This document shows, in pieces, positions 26,285 through 35,598 of a stretch of DNA of 64,000 bases. How positions within the stretch are numbered: position 1 is the stretch's first letter; the number at the start of each line of letters is the position of its first letter. The translations under genes were made by a program, and so were the position numbers. Source of the DNA: Actinobacteria bacterium OV320 (GTDB lineage Bacteria > Actinomycetota > Actinomycetes > Streptomycetales > Streptomycetaceae); the NCBI GenBank assembly GCA_001298545.1, contig LJCX01000019.1:186001-250000 (forward strand), read 5' to 3'. The notes under the pieces are model-generated. The model saw nothing but the letters and a program-made list of their open reading frames with translations. It was not told the origin of the DNA and did not search any database.

Positions 26285-27313
26285 CTACGCCAGCCAGTCG
26301 TCCACGCCCGCCAGCAGCTTCGCCCGGATGTCCTCCGGCGCCGCCGAGGCCCGTACCGACTGGCGGGCCAGTTCCGCCAACTCCTCGTCCGTGAAGGCGT
26401 GGTGGCGGCGGGCGATGTCGTACTGGGCCGCCAGGCGTGAGCCGAACAGCAGCGGGTCGTCGGCGCCCAGGGCCATCGGCACCCCGGCCTCGAAGAGCGT
26501 CCGCAGCGGAACGTCCTCCGGCTTCTCGTACACGCCCAGCGCCACGTTCGACGCCGGGCACACCTCGCAGGTCACGCCCCGGTCGGCGAGCCTCTTCAGC
26601 AGCCGTGGATCCTCGGCCGCCCGCACCCCGTGCCCCAGCCGGTTCGCGTCCAGGTCGTCCAGGCAGTCGCGGACGGACGAGGGGCCGGTCAACTCGCCGC
26701 CGTGCGGGGCGGACAGCAGCCCGCCCTCCCGGGCGATCGCGAAGGCCCGGTCGAAGTCCCTCGCCATGCCCCGGCGTTCGTCGTTCGACAGCCCGAAACC
26801 GACCACCCCCCGGTCCGCGTACCGCACGGCCAGCCGGGCCAGGGTGCGGGCGTCCAGCGGGTGCTTCATCCGGTTCGCCGCGACCAGTACCCGCATCCCG
26901 AGCCCGGTGTCGCGCGAGGCCGTCTCCACCGCGTCCAGGATGATCTCCAGCGCCGGGATCAGCCCGCCCAGCCGGGGCGCGTACGAGGTCGGGTCCACCT
27001 GGATCTCCAGCCAGCCCGAGCCGTCCTTCAGGTCCTCCTCCGCGGCCTCCCGCACCAGCCGCTGGATGTCCTCCGGCTCGCGGACGCAACTGCGCGCCGC
27101 GTCGTACAGGCGCTGGAAGCGGAACCAGCCCCGTTCGTCCGTGGCCCGCAGCTTGGGTGGTTCCCCGCTGGTCAGCGCCTCGTTCAGCGCGTCCGGCAGG
27201 TGCACGCCGTACTTGTCGGCCAGTTCCAGCACGGTGGTGGCCCGCATCGACCCGGTGAAGTGCAGGTGCAGATGGGCTTTCGGCAGCTCAGAGACATCAC
27301 GTACACGCTCCAT
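26285..27313 (-). CDS. add: Adenosine deaminase
   Basis: 342 residues, TIM-barrel metal hydrolase of purine salvage. Motifs: LPKAHLHLHFTGSMR (two zinc His), APHGGELTGPSS (position of the HAGE catalytic Glu), NRLGHG, CPASNVALG and LGADDPLLF. Replacements of HAGE by HGGE and TDDP by ADDP are mild. The start at 27313 gives MERVRDVSELPKAH; upstream frame is not conserved in character. Downstream of aspC on the same strand, but separated from it by a terminator hairpin. Confidence 0.92.
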   Translation of the reverse strand: MERVRDVSELPKAHLHLHFTGSMRATTVLELADKYGVHLPDALNEALTSGEPPKLRATDERGWFRFQRLYDAARSCVREPEDIQRLVREAAEEDLKDGSGWLEIQVDPTSYAPRLGGLIPALEIILDAVETASRDTGLGMRVLVAANRMKHPLDARTLARLAVRYADRGVVGFGLSNDERRGMARDFDRAFAIAREGGLLSAPHGGELTGPSSVRDCLDDLDANRLGHGVRAAEDPRLLKRLADRGVTCEVCPASNVALGVYEKPEDVPLRTLFEAGVPMALGADDPLLFGSRLAAQYDIARRHHAFTDEELAELARQSVRASAAPEDIRAKLLAGVDDWLA

Positions 27314-27388
27314 TCCAGGATCCTGCCGTACCTTCCGGTCGTCCCGGTAGCGCTTTCCCCGATCGTGGTCTTGCTCGCACAAAGCAAC

Positions 27389-27415
27389 GGGCCGCCTCCC
27401 GGGGGGAGGCGGCCC
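27389..27415 (-). terminator. Terminator between aspC-type gene and add
   Basis: 12-bp perfect stem GGGCCGCCTCCC with GGGAGGCGGCCC and a three-base loop, 28 bases after the aminotransferase stop. Confidence 0.8.
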
Positions 27416-27443
27416 GCGGACTGCTCACGTGAGTGGTCCGAAC

Positions 27444-28670
27444 TCAGTCCCTGGCTTCCGCCAGCAGCTTCTGGATACGGCTCACGCCCTCGACGAGGTC
27501 CTCGTCGCCCAGCGCGTACGACAGCCGCAGGTAGCCCGGCGTACCGAAGGCCTCACCCGGGACCACCGCGACCTCGGCCTCCTCCAGGATGAGCGCGGCC
27601 AGCTCGACCGAGTCCTGCGGACGCTTGCCGCGGATCTCCTTGCCGAGCAGCGCCTTCACCGAGGGGTACGCGTAGAACGCGCCCTCGGGCTCCGGGCACA
27701 GGACGCCGTCGATCTCGTTCAGCATCCGCACGATCGTCTTGCGGCGCCGGTCGAAGGCCTCGCGCATCTTCTCGACGGCCGACAGGTCACCGGAGACGGC
27801 GGCCAGCGCGGCGATCTGCGCCACGTTGGAGACGTTCGAGGTGGCGTGCGACTGGAGGTTCGTGGCGGCCTTGACGACGTCCTTCGGACCGATGATCCAG
27901 CCCACCCGCCAACCGGTCATCGCGTACGTCTTGGCGACGCCGTTGACCACGATGCACTTGTCGCGCAGCTCGGGGAGGATCCCCGGCAGCGAGGTGAACT
28001 TCGCGTCGCCGTAGACGAGGTGCTCGTAGATCTCGTCCGTCATCACCCACAGGCCGTGCTCGACGGCCCAGCGGCCGATCGCCTCGGCGTCCTCGGCGTT
28101 GTAGACGGCGCCGGTCGGGTTGGACGGGGAGACGAAGAGCACGACCTTCGTGTTCTCCGTGCGGGCCGCCTCCAGCTGCTCGACCGAGACCCGGTAGCCG
28201 GTCGTCTCGTCGGCCACGACCTCCACCGGGACACCGCCGGCCAGCCGGATGGACTCGGGGTACGTGGTCCAGTACGGCGCCGGGACGATGACCTCGTCGC
28301 CCGGGTCGAGGATCGCGGCGAACGCGTTGTAGATCGCCTGCTTGCCGCCGTTGGTGACCAGGATCTGCGAGGCGTCCACCTCGTAGCCCGAGTCACGCAG
28401 CGTCTTCGCGGCGATCGCGGCCTTCAGCTCGGGGAGACCACCGGCCGGCGTGTAGCGGTGGTACTTGGGGTTCTTGCAGGCCTCGACGGCCGCCTCGACG
28501 ACATAGTCCGGGGTCGGGAAGTCGGGCTCGCCCGCGCCGAAGCCGATCACCGGACGTCCGGCGGCCTTCAGGGCCTTGGCCTTGGCGTCCACGGCAAGGG
28601 TGGCGGACTCGGAGATCGCGCCGACGCGGGCGGAGACCCGGCGCTCGGTGGGAGGGGTTGCAGCGCTCAT
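27444..28670 (-). CDS. aspC: Pyridoxal phosphate-dependent aspartate aminotransferase
   Basis: 408 residues, class I aminotransferase. PLP lysine in [16 protein letters not shown]; substrate/cofactor marks [46 protein letters not shown] and the terminal [14 protein letters not shown] arginine. The family 1-beta type prefers aspartate/2-oxoglutarate. Start M at 28668-28670 chosen over an upstream Met because the family begins near [12 protein letters not shown]. Divergent from the tRNA-Trp/secE unit. Confidence 0.92.
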   Translation of the reverse strand: MSAATPPTERRVSARVGAISESATLAVDAKAKALKAAGRPVIGFGAGEPDFPTPDYVVEAAVEACKNPKYHRYTPAGGLPELKAAIAAKTLRDSGYEVDASQILVTNGGKQAIYNAFAAILDPGDEVIVPAPYWTTYPESIRLAGGVPVEVVADETTGYRVSVEQLEAARTENTKVVLFVSPSNPTGAVYNAEDAEAIGRWAVEHGLWVMTDEIYEHLVYGDAKFTSLPGILPELRDKCIVVNGVAKTYAMTGWRVGWIIGPKDVVKAATNLQSHATSNVSNVAQIAALAAVSGDLSAVEKMREAFDRRRKTIVRMLNEIDGVLCPEPEGAFYAYPSVKALLGKEIRGKRPQDSVELAALILEEAEVAVVPGEAFGTPGYLRLSYALGDEDLVEGVSRIQKLLAEARD

Positions 28671-28772
28671 GGCACCCATGGTTTCAGACCGGAAACCGCC
28701 CCGGCACACGGGTTTCACGGACTGGTCAGCCGACTGAACATCAGAGTGATTCCGATCAAGGCCGGTTTCCGT

Positions 28773-28802
28773 TCGACGAGGCGCTCAAGACCACGTACAC
28801 TC
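28773..28802 (+). promoter_or_regulatory. Candidate promoter of tRNA-Trp/secE unit
   Basis: TTCGAC (28773-28778) and TACACT (28797-28802) with 18-bp spacing, 85 bp before the tRNA. Reasonable sigma-HrdB-like match. Confidence 0.5.
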
Positions 28803-28886
28803 ACACGTCGTTGGCCTTCGACAGCCGCGCCCCAACAGGTGCACACCGAGCACCCGGTCGGATGCGGTACGTTGGGGAACACACAA

Positions 28887-28959
28887 AGGGTCGTAGCTCA
28901 ATTGGTAGAGCACTGGTCTCCAAAACCAGCGGTTGGGGGTTCAAGTCCCTCCGGCCCTG
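28887..28959 (+). tRNA. tRNA-Trp (CCA)
   Basis: 73 nt. Acceptor AGGGTCG pairs with CGGCCCT (28952-28958), discriminator G. Anticodon loop CTCCAAA with CCA at 28920-28922. tRNA-Trp upstream of secE is a standard actinobacterial arrangement. Confidence 0.96.
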
Positions 28960-29072
28960 CTACACACTCCGTCACCAGGATGTGTGCGCAGCGCATGTAC
29001 GTCCAGCAATGCATCGCCGTGCGGCTCAGACCGGGCGCGGCACGGCCACGACCCGGGAACAGGTGAGGACGA

Positions 29073-29360
29073 ATGGCGGATGCCGTGGGCTCCATCGACA
29101 CGCCTGATGCCCAGGACGAGGTGCCTGAGGCGCAGAAGAAGACCCGCAAGGGCGGCAAGCGCGCCAAGAAGGGCCCGCTGAAGCGTCTCGCGCTCTTCTA
29201 TCGGCAGATCGTCGCAGAGCTCCGCAAGGTCGTATGGCCCACGCGGAATCAGCTGACGACCTACACGACCGTGGTGATCGTCTTTGTCGTCATCATGATC
29301 GGCCTGGTGACCGTGATTGACTATGGACTCAGCCACGCCGCCAAGTACGTTTTTGGCTGA
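29073..29360 (+). CDS. secE: Preprotein translocase subunit SecE
   Basis: 95 residues. Charged N-terminus ([14 protein letters not shown]), then the amphipathic helix [18 protein letters not shown] and one transmembrane helix [20 protein letters not shown]. One-helix form, usual in Gram-positives. Part of SecYEG. Eighty bases separate it from nusG, with a small GC hairpin (29371-29397) between, probably an attenuator. Confidence 0.95.
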   Translation: MADAVGSIDTPDAQDEVPEAQKKTRKGGKRAKKGPLKRLALFYRQIVAELRKVVWPTRNQLTTYTTVVIVFVVIMIGLVTVIDYGLSHAAKYVFG

Positions 29361-29440
29361 GCCTAGAGCGAAGGGCGCCGAGGTATCCGGCGCCCCTTTC
29401 GCATGTTCCACCCCTATGTATCCAGGAAGAAGCAGCCACC

Positions 29441-30286
29441 GTGTCTGACCAGAACCTGAACGACGCCATCGAGCCGGAAGAGTCCGTGGACGACGAGCTC
29501 GACATCGTCGAGGGCGCGGACGAGGTGGACGAGTTCGAGGCTGCCGAGGCCGAAGCGGGCGAACCCGCGGAGGAAGCCGCACTCCACGTCGAGGACGAGG
29601 AAGCCGACGAGGACGTCGAGACCGAGGACGTCGTCGACGAGGCCGAGGAAGAAGAGCCGGCCGAGCCCGTCGACCCCGTTGTCGCCCTGCGCGAGGAGCT
29701 GCGCACCCTCCCCGGCGAGTGGTACGTCATCCACACGTACGCCGGCTACGAGAACCGCGTGAAGACCAACCTGGAGCAGCGCGCCGTCTCGCTCAACGTC
29801 GAGGACTACATCTTCGCGGCCGAGGTGCCGCAGGAAGAGGTCGTCCAGATCAAGAACGGCGACCGCAAGACCATCCGTCAGAACAAGCTCCCCGGCTACG
29901 TGCTGGTGCGCATGGACCTGACGAACGAGTCCTGGGGCGTCGTCCGCAACACCCCCGGCGTCACGGGCTTCGTGGGCAACGCGTACGACCCGTACCCGCT
30001 GACCCTGGACGAGATCGTCAAGATGCTCGCCCCGGAGGCCGAGGAGAAGGCCGCGCGTGAGGCCGCCGAGGCCGAGGGCAAGCCGGCTCCGTCCCGCAAG
30101 GTCGAGGTCCAGGTGCTGGACTTCGAGGTGGGCGACTCGGTCACCGTCACCGACGGCCCGTTCGCCACGCTCCAGGCCACGATCAACGAGATCAACGCCG
30201 ACTCGAAGAAGGTCAAGGGCCTCGTCGAGATCTTCGGCCGCGAGACCCCGGTCGAGCTGAGCTTCGACCAGATCCAGAAGAACTGA
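29441..30286 (+). CDS. nusG: Transcription termination/antitermination protein NusG
   Basis: 281 residues. The N-terminal ~80 are an acidic, Glu/Asp-rich extension seen in actinobacterial NusG. The NGN domain follows ([37 protein letters not shown]), and the KOW domain is at the end ([19 protein letters not shown]). The extension is longer than in E. coli NusG, which has none. GTG start. Confidence 0.95.
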   Translation: MSDQNLNDAIEPEESVDDELDIVEGADEVDEFEAAEAEAGEPAEEAALHVEDEEADEDVETEDVVDEAEEEEPAEPVDPVVALREELRTLPGEWYVIHTYAGYENRVKTNLEQRAVSLNVEDYIFAAEVPQEEVVQIKNGDRKTIRQNKLPGYVLVRMDLTNESWGVVRNTPGVTGFVGNAYDPYPLTLDEIVKMLAPEAEEKAAREAAEAEGKPAPSRKVEVQVLDFEVGDSVTVTDGPFATLQATINEINADSKKVKGLVEIFGRETPVELSFDQIQKN

Positions 30287-30314
30287 TCCTCCTCTGGAGC
30301 ACAAGCCTCCGATC

Positions 30315-30371
30315 AGGTCAGACCACGCCCTCGCTGGGGGCACCTCCCGCTTGCGGGGGACGGTCTGACCT
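30315..30371 (+). terminator. Terminator/attenuator between nusG and rplK
   Basis: Outer stem AGGTCAGACC (30315-30324) with GGTCTGACCT (30362-30371), enclosing a second GC-rich hairpin, followed by GCTCGGTTTTTGG. The inner CGCTGGGGGCACCTCCCGCT segment looks like a streptomycete intergenic inverted-repeat element. Confidence 0.7.
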
Positions 30372-30480
30372 GCTCGGTTTTTGGCCGCGCATGGATACCC
30401 GTTATCGTTGTGCGGTATGCCTCCATCCGGATCATCCGGACCGGACGGCTGAAAACTCTCACTAGGACCCGGAGAGAGCA

Positions 30481-30915
30481 ATGCCTCCCAAGAAGAAGAA
30501 GGTCACGGGGCTCATCAAGCTCCAGATCAACGCTGGTGCGGCCAACCCGGCCCCGCCGGTCGGCCCCGCGCTCGGCCAGCACGGCGTCAACATCATGGAG
30601 TTCTGCAAGGCCTACAACGCCGCGACCGAGTCGCAGCGTGGCTGGGTGATCCCGGTGGAGATCACGGTCTACGAGGACCGCTCCTTCACCTTCATCACCA
30701 AGACGCCGCCGGCCGCGAAGATGATCCTCAAGGCCGCTGGTGTCGAGAAGGGCTCTGGCGAGCCGCACAAGACCAAGGTCGCCAAGATCACCGAGGCGCA
30801 GGTCCGCGAGATCGCCACGACCAAGCTTCCCGACCTGAACGCCAACGACCTGGACGCCGCGTCGAAGATCATCGCCGGCACCGCCCGTTCCATGGGCATC
30901 ACGGTCGAAGGCTGA
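30481..30915 (+). CDS. rplK: 50S ribosomal protein L11
   Basis: 144 residues, complete. [41 protein letters not shown], and a C-terminal rRNA-binding domain ending [15 protein letters not shown]. It forms the thiostrepton-binding site with 23S rRNA; the N-terminal proline helix region is intact. GGAGAG precedes the ATG. L11-L1 operon. Confidence 0.97.
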
Positions 30916-31000
30916 TCAGCAGCCCCGTAGCACCTTCGTAGCACCGTGGCAGGGCCTGCTCGGCCCATACCACGACTCCTCAAGACACACAGGAGCAGTA

Positions 31001-31726
31001 GTGAGCAAGCGCAGCAAGTCCCTCCGCGCTGCGGACGCCAAGATCGACCGGGAGAAGCTCTACGCCCCGCTCGAGGCCGTCCGTCTCGCCAAGGAGACCT
31101 CCACGAGCAAGTTCGACGGCACCGTCGAGGTCGCCTTCCGCCTGGGTGTCGACCCGCGCAAGGCCGACCAGATGGTCCGTGGCACCGTGAACCTGCCGCA
31201 CGGCACCGGCAAGACCGCCCGGGTCCTGGTCTTCGCGACCGGTGACCGTGCTGCGGCCGCGGAGGCCGCGGGCGCCGACATCGTCGGCTCCGACGAACTG
31301 ATCGACGAGGTCGCGAAGGGCCGTCTGGACTTCGACGCCGTCGTCGCCACCCCGGACCTCATGGGCAAGGTCGGCCGCCTCGGCCGCGTGCTCGGTCCGC
31401 GTGGTCTGATGCCGAACCCGAAGACCGGCACGGTCACCCCCGACGTGGCCAAGGCCGTCACGGAGATCAAGGGCGGCAAGATCGAGTTCCGCGTCGACAA
31501 GCACTCGAACCTGCACTTCATCATCGGCAAGTCGTCCTTCGACGACACCCAGCTGGTGGAGAACTACGGCGCGGCCCTGGAGGAGATCCTCCGTCTGAAG
31601 CCGTCCGCCGCCAAGGGTCGTTACATCAAGAAGGCCGCGATCAGCACCACGATCGGCCCCGGCATCCTGGTCGACCCGAACCGCACCCGGAACCTTCTCG
31701 TCGAGGAGGACCCGGCCGCGGTCTGA
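31001..31726 (+). CDS. rplA: 50S ribosomal protein L1
   Basis: 241 residues, complete. Contains the L1 signature region [27 protein letters not shown] and the basic N-terminus [18 protein letters not shown] follows AGGAG. Likely autoregulates the L11-L1 operon, as elsewhere. Confidence 0.97.
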   Translation: MSKRSKSLRAADAKIDREKLYAPLEAVRLAKETSTSKFDGTVEVAFRLGVDPRKADQMVRGTVNLPHGTGKTARVLVFATGDRAAAAEAAGADIVGSDELIDEVAKGRLDFDAVVATPDLMGKVGRLGRVLGPRGLMPNPKTGTVTPDVAKAVTEIKGGKIEFRVDKHSNLHFIIGKSSFDDTQLVENYGAALEEILRLKPSAAKGRYIKKAAISTTIGPGILVDPNRTRNLLVEEDPAAV

Positions 31727-31751
31727 GCCTGACAGCTCACCCTCAGTCGGT

Positions 31752-31794
31752 GACGAGCCCCGCAACCTTTCGAGGTGCGGGGCTCGTCCCTTTT
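31752..31794 (+). terminator. Intrinsic terminator of the rplKA operon
   Basis: GACGAGCCCCGC stem (31752-31763) with GCGGGGCTCGTC (31777-31788), extended by a loop-side ACCT/AGGT pair, followed by CCCTTTT. One of few T-tailed terminators here. Confidence 0.85.
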
Positions 31795-31872
31795 GCCGTA
31801 CGTATCTTTTTCGTACGACTGTCAGTGCTGTGCGTTAGCGTTCAGTGACAGGAATCCATGGGGGTGGGACGA

Positions 31873-32805
31873 ATGAAGTGCACGAACCTGCGCCGCGCGG
31901 GCCTCTCGATCGTCGCGGCGGCTCTGCTGACGGGGGTGACGGCCTGCGGCGGCTCCGGCGGCTCCGGTGACTCCGACGGTTCGGGCGGCTCGGGCGGCTC
32001 CGGGAAGGGCGGGGACGGCAGCCCCCTGCTCAGCCCCGTCGCGGCCCTGCTCACCGCAGAGAAGTCCACCGACGGCGCCGACTCCGCGAAGGTCGAGTCG
32101 ACCACGACCATGGGCTCCGTGATGTCGATGACCGCGGACGGCGCGCTCGGCTGGGGGGACGGCCTCACCGGCACGCTCACCATCACGTACACCGGCGGCA
32201 CCATGGCCGACACCATGCGCCAGATGGGCACCACGTCGATGGAGGCCCGCTACCTGCCCGACGCCTACTACGCGAGGATGGGCGACACCTTCGCGGAGCA
32301 GGCCGGCGGCAGGCACTGGATCAGATACGCGTACGACGACCTGGAGAGCCTCGGCGGCAGCTCCGGCGCGTATCTGAAGGACCAGATGCAGAACACCACC
32401 CCGAACCAGTCGGTGAAGCTGCTGCTGGCCTCGGGGGACGTGCGGGAGGTCGGCGAGGAGAAGGTGCGGGGGCAGCGGACCACGCACTACTCGGGGACGG
32501 TCGAGGTGGCGGACCTCGCCGAGAAGAACTCCAACCTCAGCCAGAGCCAGCTCGACGACCTGAGGAAGACGCTGGAGCAGGCCGGCGTCACCACCGAGAC
32601 GGTCGACATCTGGGTCGACGACCGGGATCTGCTGGTCAAGAAGATCGAGAAGATCGAGAAGGGCGAGACCACGGCGGGCGCCTACGCCCAGACCGCCTAC
32701 TACAGCGACTACGGAACAGAGGTCTCCGCCGAGGTGCCTCCGGCGAGCGACACCGCGGACTTCTCGGAGCTGGTGAAGCAGCAGGGGGCGGGCGCCGGCT
32801 CGTAA
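31873..32805 (+). CDS. Lipoprotein, LppX/LprAFG-like, paralogue 1
   Basis: 310 residues. Lipobox LTGVTACGG gives a lipid-modified Cys near residue 25, followed by a Gly/Ser/Asp linker. The body has a beta-rich pattern (TLTITYTGG, RTTHYSGTVEVADL, VDIWVDDRDLLVKKIE, AYYSDYGTEVSAEVPPASDT) as in the LolA/LppX fold that carries lipids across the envelope in actinobacteria. GGGTGGGAC precedes ATG 31873. A second copy lies next, same orientation. Confidence 0.82.
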   Translation: MKCTNLRRAGLSIVAAALLTGVTACGGSGGSGDSDGSGGSGGSGKGGDGSPLLSPVAALLTAEKSTDGADSAKVESTTTMGSVMSMTADGALGWGDGLTGTLTITYTGGTMADTMRQMGTTSMEARYLPDAYYARMGDTFAEQAGGRHWIRYAYDDLESLGGSSGAYLKDQMQNTTPNQSVKLLLASGDVREVGEEKVRGQRTTHYSGTVEVADLAEKNSNLSQSQLDDLRKTLEQAGVTTETVDIWVDDRDLLVKKIEKIEKGETTAGAYAQTAYYSDYGTEVSAEVPPASDTADFSELVKQQGAGAGS

Positions 32806-32898
32806 ATCACGGGACCTCTCCCGATCCCCTGGGATACCTTCACGGTCTTGCTGTGAACCGGCCATGTGTTCGCTGTATCGGCTTCTGGGGGAAGTTGG

Positions 32899-33720
32899 AT
32901 GAGGTCTTCCGTGGGTGTCCTCGGGCTGTCCGCGCTGCTCGTCGCGGGGTGTGCGGCGGCGGGCGGCACGGAGAGCGGGGGTGACTCCGCCGCCGCGGCC
33001 GCCGTCACCCGGGCCGCGGAGAAGGCGGAGAAGGCCGTGTCCCTGCGTTACCGCATGACCGGCCGGACGCCGGAGGAGGGCCGTATCACGGCCGAGGCGG
33101 CGATCGGCGTCGCGCCGCCGGCCATGAGCCTGAAGTCCACCGTGCTCAGCGGGCCCGACCAGGGGACGGGTGAGTTCCGGCTGGTCGGCGGGGTGCTGTA
33201 CGTGGGCACCGACGAAGCAGACGAGAACGGCAAGCACTGGATCAAGTTCGGAGCGCCGGGCAGCTCCGACACCCCCAGCGGGATCAAGGTCGACACCGGC
33301 ACGATGGTGGACCGGGTCCGGGACAACCCCTCCCACGAGGGTGGCTTCCTCGCCGCGGCCGAGGACCTGAAGAAGGCCGGCTCGGAGACCGTCGACGGCG
33401 TCCGCACCACCCACTACACGGGCACGGCCACCGTCGACGACATCCGCGCCTCCTACAAGGACGAGGACAACAGCGTCCGGCAGCGGACCGAGAAGAGCCT
33501 CGCCCAGTACGAGAAGCAGGGCGTGGACGAACTCACCATGGACCTGTGGGTCGACGCCGAGGACCGTACGCGGCAGCTGCGGGTACAGGGCTTCGGACGG
33601 CACGGGGAGCTCGACCTCACCCTCACGTTCCGCGACTTCGGCAAGCCCGTGACCGTGAAGGTGCCGGCCGCCTCGGACACCCTGGACATGGCCGAGGAGC
33701 TGAAGAAGGCCCGCGACTGA
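32899..33720 (+). CDS. Lipoprotein, LppX/LprAFG-like, paralogue 2
   Basis: 273 residues. Short signal with lipobox LLVAGCAA. Shares with its neighbour the features [28 protein letters not shown] and the end [12 protein letters not shown]. Probably arose by duplication. GGGGGAAGTTGG precedes the ATG. Both genes sit between the rplKA and rplJL operons, where many streptomycetes carry lipoprotein genes. Confidence 0.82.
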   Translation: MRSSVGVLGLSALLVAGCAAAGGTESGGDSAAAAAVTRAAEKAEKAVSLRYRMTGRTPEEGRITAEAAIGVAPPAMSLKSTVLSGPDQGTGEFRLVGGVLYVGTDEADENGKHWIKFGAPGSSDTPSGIKVDTGTMVDRVRDNPSHEGGFLAAAEDLKKAGSETVDGVRTTHYTGTATVDDIRASYKDEDNSVRQRTEKSLAQYEKQGVDELTMDLWVDAEDRTRQLRVQGFGRHGELDLTLTFRDFGKPVTVKVPAASDTLDMAEELKKARD

Positions 33721-33784
33721 GGCCCGTACCGGCCCCGTACGGGCGGATTTGCTTGACGGCGACCCGTTCACGTACTCTCCTCGA

Positions 33785-33965
33785 GAAGCCAAAGACCGCT
33801 GGTCGTTGCCGTGCTCTCGCAAGAGGGGGCGGTGGCCGAAGGATCCGCTGCAATGCGGACGACCCGCGCAGGTGTCAGTGGATACGCTCCCGGACCGAAA
33901 TCCTTCCACGGAATTCGTTCGGTCGAGCTACGCCCCGTGCGCCTGCGCCGGGGCGTTTCGTTTGT
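33785..33965 (+). promoter_or_regulatory. L10 leader (autoregulatory mRNA region of rplJL)
   Basis: The rplJ leader contains GCCAAAGACCGCTGGT and, further on, GCGGACGACCCGCGCAGGTG, in the order of the conserved L10 leader. That leader binds the L10-L7/L12 complex and represses translation when protein is in excess. Assigned by resemblance; boundaries are approximate. Confidence 0.55.
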
Positions 33966-34015
33966 CCCAGCCCCTTCTGAGCGGTCCTCATCACCCGGAA
34001 GGAGGCCGACGCTCT

Positions 34016-34546
34016 ATGGCAAGGCCCGACAAGGCTGCCGCGGTAGCCGAGCTCGCGGACCAGTTCCGCAGCTCGAACGCCGCTGTGCTGACCGAGTACC
34101 GGGGTCTCACCGTGGCGCAGCTCAAGACGCTGCGTCGTTCGCTCGGTGAAGACGCCCAGTACGCCGTGGTGAAGAACACGCTGACCAAGATCGCGGCCAA
34201 CGAGGCCGGGATCTCGACGCTCGACGACCTGTTCAACGGTCCGACGGCGGTTGCCTTCATCACTGGTGACCCGGTGACGTCGGCGAAGGGTCTTCGTGAC
34301 TTCGCCAAGGACAACCCGAACCTCGTCATCAAGGGCGGTGTCCTTGACGGTAAGGCGCTGTCCGCCGACGAGATCAAGAAGCTTGCGGACCTCGAGTCCC
34401 GCGAGGTTCTGCTCGCCAAGCTGGCGGGCGCCATGAAGGGCAAGCAGTCCCAGGCTGCCTCGCTCTTCCAGGCGCTTCCGTCGAAGTTCGTCCGCACCGC
34501 GGAAGCGCTTCGCGTCAAGCTGGCCGAGCAGGGCGGTGCCGAGTAA
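34016..34546 (+). CDS. rplJ: 50S ribosomal protein L10
   Basis: 176 residues. [36 protein letters not shown] is the family start; the C-terminal helix for L7/L12 binding is present. GGAAGGAGG lies upstream. Forms the ribosomal stalk base. Confidence 0.97.
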   Translation: MARPDKAAAVAELADQFRSSNAAVLTEYRGLTVAQLKTLRRSLGEDAQYAVVKNTLTKIAANEAGISTLDDLFNGPTAVAFITGDPVTSAKGLRDFAKDNPNLVIKGGVLDGKALSADEIKKLADLESREVLLAKLAGAMKGKQSQAASLFQALPSKFVRTAEALRVKLAEQGGAE

Positions 34547-34657
34547 CTCGGCTCGCACTTTGATCGCTGCATGACGCAGCGGTCGACGCGGGCCGAACGT
34601 ACGCCCGCCGACATGTACATCCGGCACCTGCCGAATTGAATGGAAGGATCGCCCACC

Positions 34658-35041
34658 ATGGCGACGAAGCTGTCCCAGGAAGAGCTGCTCGCGCAGTTCG
34701 AGAACCTCACCCTCATCGAGCTCTCCGAGTTCGTGAAGGCGTTCGAGGAGAAGTTCGACGTCACCGCCGCCGCCGCGGTCGCCGCTGCCCCGACCGGCCC
34801 GACGGCCGCCGTCGAGGCCGCTGAGGAGCAGGACGAGTTCGACGTCATCCTCACCGGTGCCGGCGAGAAGAAGATCCAGGTCATCAAGGTCGTGCGCGAG
34901 CTCACCTCCCTGGGTCTGAAGGAGGCCAAGGACCTCGTCGACGGCGCTCCGAAGCCCGTCCTCGAGAAGGTCGCCAAGGAGGCCGCTGAGAAGGCCGCCG
35001 AGTCCCTCAAGGGCGCCGGCGCCTCCGTCGAGGTCAAGTAA
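34658..35041 (+). CDS. rplL: 50S ribosomal protein L7/L12
   Basis: 127 residues. N-terminal dimerisation part ([32 protein letters not shown]), an Ala/Pro hinge, and the C-terminal factor-binding domain ([35 protein letters not shown]). TGGAAGGATCG precedes the ATG. Elongation and initiation factors bind its C-terminal domain. Confidence 0.97.
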   Translation: MATKLSQEELLAQFENLTLIELSEFVKAFEEKFDVTAAAAVAAAPTGPTAAVEAAEEQDEFDVILTGAGEKKIQVIKVVRELTSLGLKEAKDLVDGAPKPVLEKVAKEAAEKAAESLKGAGASVEVK

Positions 35042-35110
35042 CACCTCCCGGTCGGCGACGACCGGACGCGAAGGCTGAATCAGTCCCTCCGGGGCTGTAA
35101 CGCTCACGCA

Positions 35111-35148
35111 CCGAAGAGCGATCATCCATCTGGGTGGTCGCTCTTCGG
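35111..35148 (+). terminator. Terminator after rplL
   Basis: 14-bp stem CCGAAGAGCGATCA (35111-35124) with TGGTCGCTCTTCGG (35135-35148), one G.T pair, loop 10. Separates rplJL from rpoBC; some readthrough is likely. Confidence 0.75.
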
Positions 35149-35405
35149 CGTTCCTGGGAGCGTGACCGCGGTTGCCTTGCACCTGCTTGACCGGGGGGTA
35201 TGGTGATCTTCATCGTGTCTCCAGCGCCCGAGTTCGCGCAGGGGGGCCTTGACGAACCGCACGCAGCGCGCAATTCTCAGGACGCGTCGTCACAAGGATC
35301 CGAATCCGAGGCATGGATCGACGGCGAAGAGGGCAGTATCACCGTGCGTTGAGGGCTAGCAGACCGAGGGCGTTGAGAACTACGAGGGTCTCCAGAAACC
35401 CGCAC
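35149..35405. other. rpoB upstream region with a possible micro-ORF
   Basis: The 557 bp between rplL and rpoB hold the terminator, a promoter and no certain gene. An open frame 35200-35352 (50 codons, MVIFIVSPAPEFAQGG onward) exists, but its third-position GC is only moderate and GGGGGG is too close to the ATG for a normal ribosome site, so I do not annotate it as a gene. Confidence 0.4.
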
Positions 35406-35434
35406 TGGACATCAGTGTGCCAAGTGGCTACACT
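35406..35434 (+). promoter_or_regulatory. rpoB promoter
   Basis: TGGACA (35406-35411) and TACACT (35429-35434) separated by 17 bp: a good match to the HrdB consensus TTGACA/TAnnnT. The expected start near 35441 gives a leader of about 160 bases to the rpoB TTG. Confidence 0.65.
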
Positions 35435-35598
35435 GACCCTTTGCGCTGCCTGTTAGCTGTTCCCTGCCCGTCACCAGGGGCATGCCCTCACTTGAGCCGG
35501 ACGACCAGACAATCCCCCACCTGGGATTTCTGTCTCTGTGCGCAGGATGAGGAGCCGGTACGCGCGTAGTGAGTCCGAGCCCTCGGAAGGACCCCCTC

